A DNA stretch of 64,000 nt. Source: Acidobacteriota bacterium (GTDB taxonomy: Bacteria > Acidobacteriota > Blastocatellia > Pyrinomonadales > Pyrinomonadaceae). Each line of letters opens with the position of its first letter. The first letter of the stretch is position 1. The stretch covers positions 41,001-105,000 of the forward strand of contig JAHBSK010000011.1 of NCBI GenBank assembly GCA_019639175.1, given 5' to 3'. A program made the position numbers and the translations under genes. The notes under the pieces were generated by a model. The model worked only from the letters and a program-made list of their open reading frames with translations. It made no database searches and had not been told where the DNA came from. Shown piece after piece: positions 15,106-23,856 of this stretch.

Positions 15106-16356
15106 ATGTCATCACCTTCCTCATATGCTTACAAGATCCTTGCGTTTTCCGGGCTGCTGGCTCCGGGGCTTACGTTTCTCATTGCGGTCTCTGACACGTC
15201 AATGGAACGCAAGACCGCCGGCCTTTTGCTGATCTCGCTGATATACGCTGCCATCTGTATCTGGGCATTTCTTAAGGACAAGGAGATGCGGGACATGGCC
15301 GTTACGGTCATTCATCATCTCGCGGCTGACAGCAGCGAAATTTCGGAAGACAGGCCGATAGGCGAAAGGCTTCAGGTGCTGGAAGAGGCAAGCGCATTTT
15401 TTGGCTCGTCGCTAAGATCAGAGGATATGTTCCGTCTGGTTTCCAGTCGTGTCAGTGAGATCGTTCCATTTGACGCATCAGTCCTGATGCTGCCAGATGA
15501 TGACCGGAAAAAACTGAGTGTGGTTTATGGCGATGGCCCCGGTGTTGAGGGACAACCGGCTGCTGAGGTCGGCATCGGTCCGGCAGGCATGGCATTCCTT
15601 TCCGGTGAGATCGAACTGGGCGGAGCGGTAGATCTGGGCGACGGCGGGATCGATCAGCGATATGCGGCTGTCGCGGCTCTTCCGCTGGTTCACAAGGACG
15701 AACCGTTCGCGGTCTATCAGATGTATTTTTCCGAGCCGGTTGCCGACAGGCAAAAGCTGCTGGAACTTCTGAGGCCTGTTGCGGAAAGGATAGCTCCGCT
15801 TTTCCTCGGTGCGAGGGCGTTGGACAAATCGCTTTCAAATGCACTGACAGATCCGCTCACCGATCTTCCCAATGAAAGAGCGTTTCTGCTGGTGCTGGAA
15901 ACACAGGTCGCGGAATCGCAAAGGTTCGGTGCGGAACGTCCGCTTTCGGTGGCTGTTGCCGACATAAAGGGCTTTGATAATGCGAACAGGATATTTGGCC
16001 ACGCCACCGGCGACAATATTTTGAGGTTCACGGGAGAGACGATGCGGGCGATATTGCGGCGAATGGATTTTCTTGCCCGCTCCTCAGGCGATGAATTTCT
16101 GATACTGCTTCCGACCGCCGACGAGCGGACGGCGGACGACATTGTCGGCAGAATAAAAGAGGGTTTTGCCGCGACGGCATTTCAGATCTCCGAGCATGAA
16201 TCCACAAAGATCTGGCTGAACTTCGGCATCTCAGCGTTTCAAAAGGACGGCGACACCTCGCAGGAACTTCTGCAAAAGGCACGGACAAAAAAACAGCAGG
16301 CAAAGTCCGAAGATCCGGCAAATATCGTCTGGTTCGATGAGGAATATCTGAACTGA
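15106..16356 (+). CDS. Membrane-anchored GAF-GGDEF protein
   Basis: A 416-residue protein with two N-terminal membrane helices (about residues 8-28 and 38-56), a GAF-like sensor segment (about 85-235) and a C-terminal GGDEF domain (about 245-410). The domain starts LTDPLTDLPNERAF and has VAVADIKGFDNANRIFGHATG; the signature is SGDEF (in ARSSGDEFLILLP) instead of GGDEF. Many SGDEF proteins still make c-di-GMP, but activity is not certain. No RxxD inhibitory site was noticed. No c-di-GMP phosphodiesterase is nearby. Likely a signalling protein of the inner membrane. Confidence 0.8.
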   Translation: MSSPSSYAYKILAFSGLLAPGLTFLIAVSDTSMERKTAGLLLISLIYAAICIWAFLKDKEMRDMAVTVIHHLAADSSEISEDRPIGERLQVLEEASAFFGSSLRSEDMFRLVSSRVSEIVPFDASVLMLPDDDRKKLSVVYGDGPGVEGQPAAEVGIGPAGMAFLSGEIELGGAVDLGDGGIDQRYAAVAALPLVHKDEPFAVYQMYFSEPVADRQKLLELLRPVAERIAPLFLGARALDKSLSNALTDPLTDLPNERAFLLVLETQVAESQRFGAERPLSVAVADIKGFDNANRIFGHATGDNILRFTGETMRAILRRMDFLARSSGDEFLILLPTADERTADDIVGRIKEGFAATAFQISEHESTKIWLNFGISAFQKDGDTSQELLQKARTKKQQAKSEDPANIVWFDEEYLN

Positions 16357-16424
16357 CGGCGTTTTCTTTGCGCGATGATCTTGCAAAACGGCGGTATCGG
16401 CACACAGCGTCGATCCGCCGTTTG

Positions 16425-16433
16425 TGTTAATCT
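16425..16433 (+). promoter_or_regulatory. Extended -10 promoter next to the start of the beta-CASP gene
   Basis: TGTTAATCT (TGn plus TAATCT) ends 8 nt before the ATG at 16442, which predicts a leaderless or nearly leaderless mRNA. No Shine-Dalgarno is present. Confidence 0.5.
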
Positions 16434-16441
16434 GAGAACCT

Positions 16442-17842
16442 ATGGCGAAGATCACATTTCTCGGCGGTGTGGGAACCGTCACCGGCTCAAAGTATCTTTT
16501 AGAACATAACGACAAAAAGGTCCTGGTCGATTGCGGACTGTTTCAGGGTTTTCGTGAACTCCGCGAACGCAACTGGGAAGAACCGTATTTCGACCCGCAG
16601 TCGCTGGACGCGATCATAATCACTCACGCTCATATCGATCATACAGGTTATCTGCCGCGTGTCGTCAGGCTGGGTTTTACGGGACCTGTCTATACATCGC
16701 GGGCAACCAACGATCTGCTCAAAATACTGCTGCCGGATTCGGGCAGGCTTCAGGAAGAGGACGCCGATTACCGCAACCGCCACGAATTGACACGCCATTC
16801 GCCCGCTTTGCCGCTCTATGATGAGAAGGATGCAAAGGAAACGCTTAAGCTGATAAAACCCGTGCCGAATAACGGACAGGCCGTTCATATCTGTGACGGG
16901 ATGCGGGCGAGCTTTTTGGTCGCGGGCCACATTATGGGAGCCAGCCTCGTCCTTTTGGAAATAGACGGTGCCGGCGATGACGGCGGAACGCTGAAGTTTC
17001 TTTTCTCCGGCGATCTCGGCCATTATGACCAGCCTATCGTAAAAGATCCGGCTCCGCCGCCTGCCTGCGATCATCTGATGGTCGAATCGACATACGGCAA
17101 CCGGCTGCACGGCGATGTCAGTTCGGAAGATCAGATGGCGAAGATAATTAACGAGGCCGCTGAACGCAACGGCCCGATACTGATACCCGCATTTGCCGTA
17201 GGCAGAACGCAGGAAGTGCTTTACCTCATACGTGAATTGGAAGAGGCCGGTCGCATTCCTATTTTGCCTGTGGTTGTGGATTCACCGATGGCTTCGCAGG
17301 CAACGCAGGTCTATAACCGCTGGAACGAGGAACACGACGAGGAATATGTGTCGATCCTTTCGCGAAAGCGGCATCCGCTGCGGACCGGTTCGATGTCAAC
17401 CGCTGCGACACGCGACGAATCAAAACGCCTCAACAATATGAGAGGAGCAAGGATCATCATTTCGGCTTCGGGAATGATGACCGGCGGACGCGTGCTTCAC
17501 CACGCGGTTCGGATACTTCCCAATGAGAACGCCACGGTTGTCTTTGTCGGGTTTCAGGCCGCAGGAACGACAGGCCGCCGCGTTCAGGACGGTGAACGCG
17601 AAGTCAAGATAATGAAGCAGTGGGTTCCGGTCAAATGCCATGTCGAAAAGGTCGAGGGCTTTTCCGCCCACGCTGACTGGAAGGCCGTTCTGCAATGGCT
17701 GGAAGGTCTGCCGAACACGCCGAAAACGGTCTTTACGACCCACGGCGAACCCGAAGCCGCCGAGGCAATGGCACAGCACATCCGCGACCGCTTCGGCTGG
17801 AATGTCGTCGTGCCTGAATATAAGCAAAGTATTGAATTGTGA
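16442..17842 (+). CDS. MBL-fold beta-CASP hydrolase (RNA-processing exonuclease family)
   Basis: A 466-residue metallo-beta-lactamase protein of the CPSF/YSH1-like group. Zinc motifs: HAHIDHTGYLPR (motif 2), AGHIMGAS (motif 3), FSGDLGHYD (motif 4) and the C-terminal VEGFSAHADW (beta-CASP motif C). The beta-CASP cap contains GPILIPAFAVGRTQEVLY and ISASGMMTGGRVLHH. Members cleave RNA in bacteria, but the precise substrate is not predictable. The ATG lies just downstream of an extended -10. It is followed by a Uma2 gene after 25 bp. Confidence 0.9.
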   Translation: MAKITFLGGVGTVTGSKYLLEHNDKKVLVDCGLFQGFRELRERNWEEPYFDPQSLDAIIITHAHIDHTGYLPRVVRLGFTGPVYTSRATNDLLKILLPDSGRLQEEDADYRNRHELTRHSPALPLYDEKDAKETLKLIKPVPNNGQAVHICDGMRASFLVAGHIMGASLVLLEIDGAGDDGGTLKFLFSGDLGHYDQPIVKDPAPPPACDHLMVESTYGNRLHGDVSSEDQMAKIINEAAERNGPILIPAFAVGRTQEVLYLIRELEEAGRIPILPVVVDSPMASQATQVYNRWNEEHDEEYVSILSRKRHPLRTGSMSTAATRDESKRLNNMRGARIIISASGMMTGGRVLHHAVRILPNENATVVFVGFQAAGTTGRRVQDGEREVKIMKQWVPVKCHVEKVEGFSAHADWKAVLQWLEGLPNTPKTVFTTHGEPEAAEAMAQHIRDRFGWNVVVPEYKQSIEL

Positions 17843-17867
17843 TGAGAAAATCGTGTAGATTTACTGT

Positions 17868-18482
17868 ATGACAGCAAAGCCGAAAGCAAAATACATTTCG
17901 CCTGAGGAGTATCTTGCGATGGAGCGCGAAGCGCTCGAGAAACACGAGTATTACAACGGCGAGATATTTCTGATGTCCGGGGCGAAAAGAAACCACGTCT
18001 ATATCTGTTCTAATATCCTTGTCAGTCTTGCACCCTGTTTAAAAGATCAAAACTGTCGCATCGCGGCCTCCGATCTGCGCGTACACATTCCGACTACAGG
18101 GCTTTACACATATCCGGATGTAACAATAGTTTGCGGCGGTGACGAGTTTTTGTCCGACGGCCATTTCGACACGCTTCTTAATCCGAAAGTAATAATCGAG
18201 GTGCTTTCGCCGTCAACCGAGTCATACGACCGCGGGGCCAAATTCGATCATTACAAGACCATTGATTCGCTTAAGGAATATGTCCTTGTGTGGCAGGACA
18301 AGAAGCGGGCGGCGCGTTATACGCGTCGGGATGATGACAGTTGGGTGCTTACCGATCTTATCGGTGATGACGCCGCCATCGAACTTGTTTCCGTCGGCTG
18401 CTCACTTTCGATGAACGACATCTATGACCGCATCGAATTCGACGAACACCCTCAAACGGAAGGTTCGCGCGAGATAAACTGA
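17868..18482 (+). CDS. Uma2-family (DUF820) putative endonuclease
   Basis: A 204-residue member of the Uma2/DUF820 family, a PD-(D/E)xK nuclease-like fold that is greatly expanded in some phyla. It has SPEEYLAMERE, EYYNGEIFLMSGA, GLYTYPDVTIVCG (Asp of the active site) and VIIEVLSPSTESYDRG (Glu-x-Lys-equivalent region), then KKRAARYTRRDDDSW. The upstream TGTAGATTTACTGTATG resembles that of the second Uma2 gene (19965). It has no obvious partner and its biological role is unknown. Confidence 0.85.
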   Translation: MTAKPKAKYISPEEYLAMEREALEKHEYYNGEIFLMSGAKRNHVYICSNILVSLAPCLKDQNCRIAASDLRVHIPTTGLYTYPDVTIVCGGDEFLSDGHFDTLLNPKVIIEVLSPSTESYDRGAKFDHYKTIDSLKEYVLVWQDKKRAARYTRRDDDSWVLTDLIGDDAAIELVSVGCSLSMNDIYDRIEFDEHPQTEGSREIN

Positions 18483-18498
18483 CGTATCAGCAGATCCA

Positions 18499-19305
18499 AT
18501 GATATATCTCGAATCACCTCCGTCGCCGCATCTTCGCAGCGTCATAAAACATTTCTGGGCGCTGGAACATTCGGCACAAACGGACGCCGCCCCCGAACCG
18601 GTGATGCCCGACGGCTGCATCGAGATCGTTTTTAATTTTTCCGACCGATTCCGAAGGCTTTACGCGGATGGTAATTTCACGCTCCAGCCGCGAACGCTCA
18701 TCGCAGGCCAGATGAGCCGGGGCATTGTCATTGCTCCGAGCGGTGCGGTCGATCTTTTCGGCATCAGGTTTCGCCCGTCGGGATTTTTCAGCCTGTCCGG
18801 TTTACCCGCGTCGGAATTGACGGATCGCATCGAGGACGTTTCCGACATCTGGAGCAGCCTTGAACCGCTGTTTTACGAACGTCTCGCGTCGCTGAGGTCG
18901 TTTGAGGAACGCGTCACGGCATTTGAGCAATTTGTGCTGAAATCTTTTCCGGGTACGAACGGCTCGACAACAGAGATCGATCACGCGGTTGCGATGCTGG
19001 CGGACAATATGCCTGTTCGACGGCTTGCCAAAGACTTGGAGTGGAGTGAAAGGCGGCTTGAGCGCCATTTTCTGAGAACGGTCGGCGTTAAGCCAAAGCT
19101 TTTTGCCCGCATCTCGCGTTTTCAGCGTCTGCTGAGAATGCTGGAATCGGGCGATGCGACGACACTCGCTGACGCGGCGATTGCCGCCGGATATTACGAC
19201 CAGCCGCATATGAACCGCGATTTCGCCGAGTTCGCCCAAGCCACGCCGACCGAATTTCGCGCCTCATCGCACCGCATTTCGGAACTGTTCGTTTCGGGCG
19301 GTTGA
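18499..19305 (+). CDS. AraC-family transcriptional regulator
   Basis: A 268-residue regulator. The N-terminal half (residues 1-150: HLRSVIKHFWALEHSA, VMPDGCIEIVFNFSDRF, GIRFRPSGFFSLSGL) is the DUF6597-type sensor domain; the C-terminal half carries two helix-turn-helix units (VRRLAKDLEWSERRLERHF; LADAAIAAGYYDQPHMNRDF). It would bind DNA and respond to a small ligand. It starts 16 bp after the Uma2 stop and is followed by a DUF6265 gene. A target operon cannot be read from the sequence. Confidence 0.88.
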   Translation: MIYLESPPSPHLRSVIKHFWALEHSAQTDAAPEPVMPDGCIEIVFNFSDRFRRLYADGNFTLQPRTLIAGQMSRGIVIAPSGAVDLFGIRFRPSGFFSLSGLPASELTDRIEDVSDIWSSLEPLFYERLASLRSFEERVTAFEQFVLKSFPGTNGSTTEIDHAVAMLADNMPVRRLAKDLEWSERRLERHFLRTVGVKPKLFARISRFQRLLRMLESGDATTLADAAIAAGYYDQPHMNRDFAEFAQATPTEFRASSHRISELFVSGG

Positions 19306-19398
19306 CGGTGTCGGTTTTTTACAATACGGTTCGGCCCGCCATACCTTATACTGCCTCTCAGCTTTACGATATTTTTGTTCGCACGGAGATATTCGCTT

Positions 19399-19908
19399 AT
19401 GAGATCTGTTTTGATAACGGCGGTGTTCGCCCTGGCTTTTATGATGGTTCCTTTCGCCGCCTACGGACAGGACAAGGACACGGAAAAGGCAAAGACACCG
19501 ACGGTTGACAGCCTCGAATGGCTTGCCGGGTGCTGGGAACTAAACGTTCCCGAAAGAAAAATGACGATAACCGAACAGTGGATGAAACCGCTCGGCGGAA
19601 CGCTGATCGGAATGGGCCGAACAGTGGTTGACGGCAGGACAGCTTCGTTTGAATATCTGCGGATCGTTACGACCGAGAGCGGCTTTGACTATATCGCAAA
19701 GCCTTCGCAAAACGCGACGGAAACGCGATTCAAGATGAAAACCGCGTCGGATTCGGAACTGATCTTCGAAAATCCCGAACACGATTTTCCCCAGCGGATA
19801 ATCTATCGAAAAGGTGAGGCGGATTCACTTTTCGCCCGCATCGAAGGCACGCGAAACGGGCAGACACGCGGTATGGATATCCCTATGAAACGAGCGAAGT
19901 GCGAATAA
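19399..19908 (+). CDS. DUF6265-family secreted protein
   Basis: A 169-residue exported protein. The start at 19399 gives MRSVLITAVFALAFMMVPFA followed by AYGQ, a clear signal peptide; the frame is open further upstream but has no better start. The mature part begins LEWLAGCWEL and has ITEQWMKPLGGTLIGMGRTV, then FENPEHDFPQRIIY, typical of DUF6265 proteins, a lipocalin-like beta-barrel of unknown ligand. It sits between the AraC regulator and the second Uma2 gene. Confidence 0.8.
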   Translation: MRSVLITAVFALAFMMVPFAAYGQDKDTEKAKTPTVDSLEWLAGCWELNVPERKMTITEQWMKPLGGTLIGMGRTVVDGRTASFEYLRIVTTESGFDYIAKPSQNATETRFKMKTASDSELIFENPEHDFPQRIIYRKGEADSLFARIEGTRNGQTRGMDIPMKRAKCE

Positions 19909-19964
19909 ACCCGAATTTGTTAAATGCTGGATTTTATTGGGAAACTGTTGTAGAGTTGTGATGT

Positions 19965-20546
19965 ATGACGGCACTTCCGAAACAGACCATGGTCACTCCG
20001 GATGAGTATCTTTCAATGGAGCGTGCATCGGAAGTGAGGCATGAATATCATGACGGCGAAGTGTTTGAAATGGCCGGAGCAAGTGAAGCTCATGTGATCA
20101 TTTGCTGGAATATAAGCTCGATGCTTCATTCAATGTTCAAGGGACGGCCTTGCAAAGCTTACCTTTCGGATATGCGTCTGCACGTCACATCCACAGGATT
20201 ATATACCTACCCGGATATTTCTGTGGTTTGCGGAAAAGCGGAATTTCTTGAGGATACAAATCCCGATACTCTTATCAATCCAACCGTTATTTTTGAGGTG
20301 CTTTCGCCTTCAACTGCGAATTACGATCGCGGAGACAAATTTGAGCATTACCGGGAGATCGACTCGCTGAAAGAATACGTGCTTATATGGCAGGATAAAA
20401 AACGAGCAGCTCGTTTTACAAGACAGCCGGACAATACATGGCTGTTGGCCGACTTTATCGGCGAAGATGCGGTCATTGACCTTTTGTCTCTCTCATGCTC
20501 GGTCTCAATGAGTGACATTTATGACAAGGTCGAATTTACCACATAA
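19965..20546 (+). CDS. Uma2-family (DUF820) putative endonuclease, second copy
   Basis: A 193-residue paralogue of the protein at 17868-18482, with the same blocks: TPDEYLSMERA, EYHDGEVFEMAGA, GLYTYPDISVVCG, VIFEVLSPSTANYDRG and KKRAARFTRQPDN. The two are similar along their whole length but diverged, so the duplication is not recent. It is convergent with the permease gene ending at 20549, only 2 bp away. Confidence 0.85.
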   Translation: MTALPKQTMVTPDEYLSMERASEVRHEYHDGEVFEMAGASEAHVIICWNISSMLHSMFKGRPCKAYLSDMRLHVTSTGLYTYPDISVVCGKAEFLEDTNPDTLINPTVIFEVLSPSTANYDRGDKFEHYREIDSLKEYVLIWQDKKRAARFTRQPDNTWLLADFIGEDAVIDLLSLSCSVSMSDIYDKVEFTT

Positions 20547-20548
20547 CA

Positions 20549-21814
20549 TCACTCATATCTGAGGCTTTCTATCGGATCAAGTTTTGCGGCCTTTCGTGCG
20601 GGCAGAACGCCAAAAACCAGCCCGATGCCCACAGAAACGCCAAGCGACAGCAGTATCATCCACAGTTCGACCTTTGCAGGCAGGCTCGGTAAAAGAAGCA
20701 GCAGAAGATTACTGATGCCGAGCGAGAGGATGACGCCGACGACGCCTCCGAGCAGCGTCAGTGCCATTGCTTCGGCAAGGAATTGGAACACGATCGCCCC
20801 GCGCGTGGCGCCTATTGCCTTGCGGATGCCGATCTCCTTTGTGCGTTCCGTTACCGAAACGAGCATAATGTTCATTACACCAATGCCGCCGACCAGCAGC
20901 CCGAGGCACGAGATGGCTATTGCCGCCAGGCCGACACCTGCCATCATTCCGTCAAACTGACCCATGAAATCATCGGCGGTCTTTACGTCAAAATCGTTCG
21001 GCGCACCGTGGGCAACGCCGCGACGCAGGCGGAGAATGCCTTCGATCTCCTGCACGGCGGCGTTCAGTTCTCCCGACTTTGCCTGTGCGATGTGAAGAAC
21101 GGCGTCACGCGTCGGGGCCATCTTACGCGCCGTGCGATACGGCATGAAGATCTTTCTGTCCTCTTCATTCTCGCCAAAAAATCCTGCTTCGCGTTTTTCC
21201 AGAACGCCAACGATGGTCCATGTCGATCCGTTCATCCTGATCTCTTTTCCCATCGCTTCTTCGGCGTCACCGTCAAAAAGAGCTTCGACGGCATTTACAC
21301 CGACGATCAGAACGTTTCGCCGTTCCTGATTGTCCAGTTCGGTCAGCCATCGCCCTTCCTTCAGCCTTATGTTCGCGATCTCGTCATAATTCGGCGTCAC
21401 GCCGTCGGTCAAAGCCCAACGATAATTCTTATCTTTATAGATCATGTTATCGTCAAAGCCTGTTCCCCATGAACCGATGTTTATAGCGACTGTGGCAATG
21501 TCATTGACGGTCGATGAATACGCAAGTATCGCCTCGGCATCCTCCAGCGTAAGAGCTTTGCGGTTGCGTTCGTCGCGGTTACTTGGCCCAAAGCCCGTGG
21601 AAAGATGAAAAAGATAGATGTTGTTCGTTCCGTATTCCTCGAACATCTTGACGATGTTCTGCCGCATTCCCGTAAGAATGGACGCAACGACGATAGCCGT
21701 GATAATTCCGACCACTATACCTAAAATGGTCAGGAACGAACGGAATTTGTTCGAGATAACGCTGTCATACGCCATCTTCAAAACTTCTATCGGTAATGAA
21801 GCGGAAACTCTCAT
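20549..21814 (-). CDS. MacB/FtsX-type ABC transporter permease
   Basis: A 421-residue permease with an N-terminal membrane helix (about 22-44, KFRSFLTILGIVVGIITAIV), a large periplasmic MacB-PCD domain (about 45-280) and three C-terminal helices of the FtsX domain ending ARKAAKLDPIESLRYE. Such proteins do not move substrate across the inner membrane but transmit force for mechanotransmission or tripartite efflux. No ATPase gene is beside it; its partner would be encoded elsewhere. It follows a second permease with 6 bp between them. Confidence 0.88.
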   Translation of the reverse strand: MRVSASLPIEVLKMAYDSVISNKFRSFLTILGIVVGIITAIVVASILTGMRQNIVKMFEEYGTNNIYLFHLSTGFGPSNRDERNRKALTLEDAEAILAYSSTVNDIATVAINIGSWGTGFDDNMIYKDKNYRWALTDGVTPNYDEIANIRLKEGRWLTELDNQERRNVLIVGVNAVEALFDGDAEEAMGKEIRMNGSTWTIVGVLEKREAGFFGENEEDRKIFMPYRTARKMAPTRDAVLHIAQAKSGELNAAVQEIEGILRLRRGVAHGAPNDFDVKTADDFMGQFDGMMAGVGLAAIAISCLGLLVGGIGVMNIMLVSVTERTKEIGIRKAIGATRGAIVFQFLAEAMALTLLGGVVGVILSLGISNLLLLLLPSLPAKVELWMILLSLGVSVGIGLVFGVLPARKAAKLDPIESLRYE

Positions 21815-21820
21815 ATTGCC

Positions 21821-23065
21821 TCAGTTTTTGGTCAAAGCCACTATCGGATCAAGACTTGCCGCCTTCCATGCCGGGTAAAGCCCTGCCAGAACTCCGATAA
21901 TGCTTGATACTCCTACGGCCAAAATTACGTAAGCTATTGTTATGGTCATGGTCATTCCTAACAAGGCCCCAACCGCTTGAGTTGCTCCTAAAGCAACGAT
22001 AAGACCCAAAATTCCGCCGACAACGCACATGAGAGAAGATTCGATCAGGAACTGGAGCAAGATCTGGTTTCGTGTTGCCCCCAATGCTTTTCGCAAACCG
22101 ACTTCGAACGTGCGTTCCGTTACCGAAACGAGCATGATATTCATCACGACAATGCCGCCGACGACGAGGATGATCATTGTGATCGGGATGACGACACCGG
22201 CGATCATACTCGTGATGCTGTCCATCGTTTTGTTAAATTCATCGACATTTACTACAGAAAACGTGCTTTCTTCGCTGCCGAGCAGTTTTCGATAGTTGCG
22301 GAGCATCAACTCGGCCTCTTCGATGGCAGGGAGAAAATTCTCTTTCTCGATGGTCTTGCCGTGAAGTTGAATGCCGTTCGTGCGGCTGAATATCTGGTTA
22401 TGCAGCGTGATCGGTATGTAAATATGGCGATCCTGCGATTGGCCGAAGAACGACCCGCGTTTCTTTTCGACACCGATGATCGTGACCGGAACGCCTCTTA
22501 TTTTCAGTTTCTTTCCTATCGGCGAGGTAAACTCGAACAGCCTTTCCTGAACGTCTGTGCCGATCACAGCGACGGGCGAACGGCGTGTGACCTCTTCCTT
22601 TGTAAAAAAGCGTCCTTCGGCAAGCGTTTTGTCCTCGATCTCGTACATATTGTCGGTGACGCCGATGATGCGGACCGACGGCATTTCGATGGTGCCTTCC
22701 TGAAGGTCAGCACCGGCATTCATTTGTGCGCCGACGTAGGTCGAGAGTCGCAGGTTGTCACGCAGATACTCATATTCTTCCCATGTGACGTCCTTGTTTC
22801 GCCGATTTCGCCTTTCAAATTCATCTTCGGAGAGCTGTTCCATGCTCGCCATGCGGGTCATCATGTAGTGATTTGAACCCAGCACTTTTGAGATCTGATC
22901 TATTACGTAGGTCTTGAGTCCGGAAATGGACGCGCCGACCACAACGACCGCCGCGACGCCGATGATGATGCCGACCAGAGTCAGCAACGCCCTGAGCTTG
23001 TGTTCAAGGATCGACTTCAGCGCGATCATGAAAGCATCGTAATAAAAAGAATAGATCTGCCGCAT
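21821..23065 (-). CDS. MacB/FtsX-type ABC transporter permease, second copy
   Basis: A 414-residue paralogue of the downstream gene: N-terminal KSILEHKLRALLTLVGIIIG helix, periplasmic MacB-PCD domain, C-terminal FtsX helices with SVTERTFEVGLRKALGATRN and WKAASLDPIVALTKN. The two probably form a heterodimeric permease. It is the first gene of the pair; the intergenic region to the divergent wHTH gene is 244 bp. Upstream of the ATG is no strong Shine-Dalgarno. Confidence 0.88.
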   Translation of the reverse strand: MRQIYSFYYDAFMIALKSILEHKLRALLTLVGIIIGVAAVVVVGASISGLKTYVIDQISKVLGSNHYMMTRMASMEQLSEDEFERRNRRNKDVTWEEYEYLRDNLRLSTYVGAQMNAGADLQEGTIEMPSVRIIGVTDNMYEIEDKTLAEGRFFTKEEVTRRSPVAVIGTDVQERLFEFTSPIGKKLKIRGVPVTIIGVEKKRGSFFGQSQDRHIYIPITLHNQIFSRTNGIQLHGKTIEKENFLPAIEEAELMLRNYRKLLGSEESTFSVVNVDEFNKTMDSITSMIAGVVIPITMIILVVGGIVVMNIMLVSVTERTFEVGLRKALGATRNQILLQFLIESSLMCVVGGILGLIVALGATQAVGALLGMTMTITIAYVILAVGVSSIIGVLAGLYPAWKAASLDPIVALTKN

Positions 23066-23269
23066 AAAGCTCTCGGACTTACCTTTTTGGAATCACTCTT
23101 TTTGTGGACATACCGCGTTTTGCAGCTTCGCAAAAAGCGGGATACCGAAGCAAACGTAAAGAAACGTAAAAAAGTTCAAAAAAAGTGACCGGTACAAGAA
23201 AGTTTTTTTCAGAACAGACTGCGAAACCACATCGCACGGAAAGCCGTTACACGATTCGGCAAAAAAAAT

Positions 23270-23300
23270 ATTCGCAATTCGCGAATCGCGAATGTATAAT
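23270..23300 (+). promoter_or_regulatory. Promoter with overlapping palindromic operator
   Basis: A 24 bp near-palindrome (23270-23293, core AATTCGCGAATC, only two symmetric mismatches) ends 1 nt before a consensus -10 TATAAT (23295-23300). The ATG of the winged-helix gene at 23310 is 9 nt after the -10, predicting a leaderless or near-leaderless mRNA. The position is ideal for autorepression by the encoded DNA-binding protein. Confidence 0.65.
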
Positions 23301-23309
23301 GTATGAGGT

Positions 23310-23849
23310 ATGAAGAAAAAGATGCAAATAAGCCTCAAACCGCAAGATGTGGTGATATTGCTCAAGTTAGTCAATTATCGCTATGTCAAACGTCCTCCTT
23401 ATTCTGAGATCGCGGAGAGTTTGGGAATGAGCCAGTCAGAGGTCAATGCTTCGGTCAGAAGATTGCAGGCGGCAGGACTTCTTCATGGAAAGGAATTAAA
23501 TGAAAGGCCGATACCGGAAGCGGTTACGGAATTTTTGATACACGGCGTTAAATATATGTTTCCTCCGGTGATGGGATCGCTTTCGCGCGGAGTGCCGACA
23601 TCATACGCCGCAGAGCCGCTCAGTGACCTGATCAATGCCGGAGATGATCCGATACCGGTGTGGCCGGATGCAAAGGGAAACAAAAAGGGCATTGCATTCT
23701 ATCCTTTATACGGCACGGTTCCCGCAGCGGCGGAGCGCGACCCGTCATTATACGAGACGCTTGCGTTGGTTGACGCCATAAGGTCAGGCAGGGCAAGGGA
23801 ACGAAAACTTGCCGAGCGGGAGTTGCTGAAACGGCTTGAAAATAAATGA
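23310..23849 (+). CDS. Winged-helix DNA-binding protein, putative antitoxin/autoregulator
   Basis: A 179-residue protein. Residues about 8-60 form a MarR-like winged helix (LKPQDVVILLKLVNYRYVKR, then YSEIAESLGMSQSEVNASVR, RLQAAGLL). The C-terminal part (GVKYMFPPVMGSLSRGVPTS) is a conserved-looking domain that I cannot name. The gene is followed 7 bp later by a nucleotidyltransferase gene, an arrangement like AbiEi/AbiEii, in which the winged-helix partner neutralises and represses. A palindromic operator overlaps its promoter. Sequence similarity to AbiEi itself is not obvious, so the antitoxin role is inference. Confidence 0.6.
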   Translation: MKKKMQISLKPQDVVILLKLVNYRYVKRPPYSEIAESLGMSQSEVNASVRRLQAAGLLHGKELNERPIPEAVTEFLIHGVKYMFPPVMGSLSRGVPTSYAAEPLSDLINAGDDPIPVWPDAKGNKKGIAFYPLYGTVPAAAERDPSLYETLALVDAIRSGRARERKLAERELLKRLENK

Positions 23850-23856
23850 AAGACGT

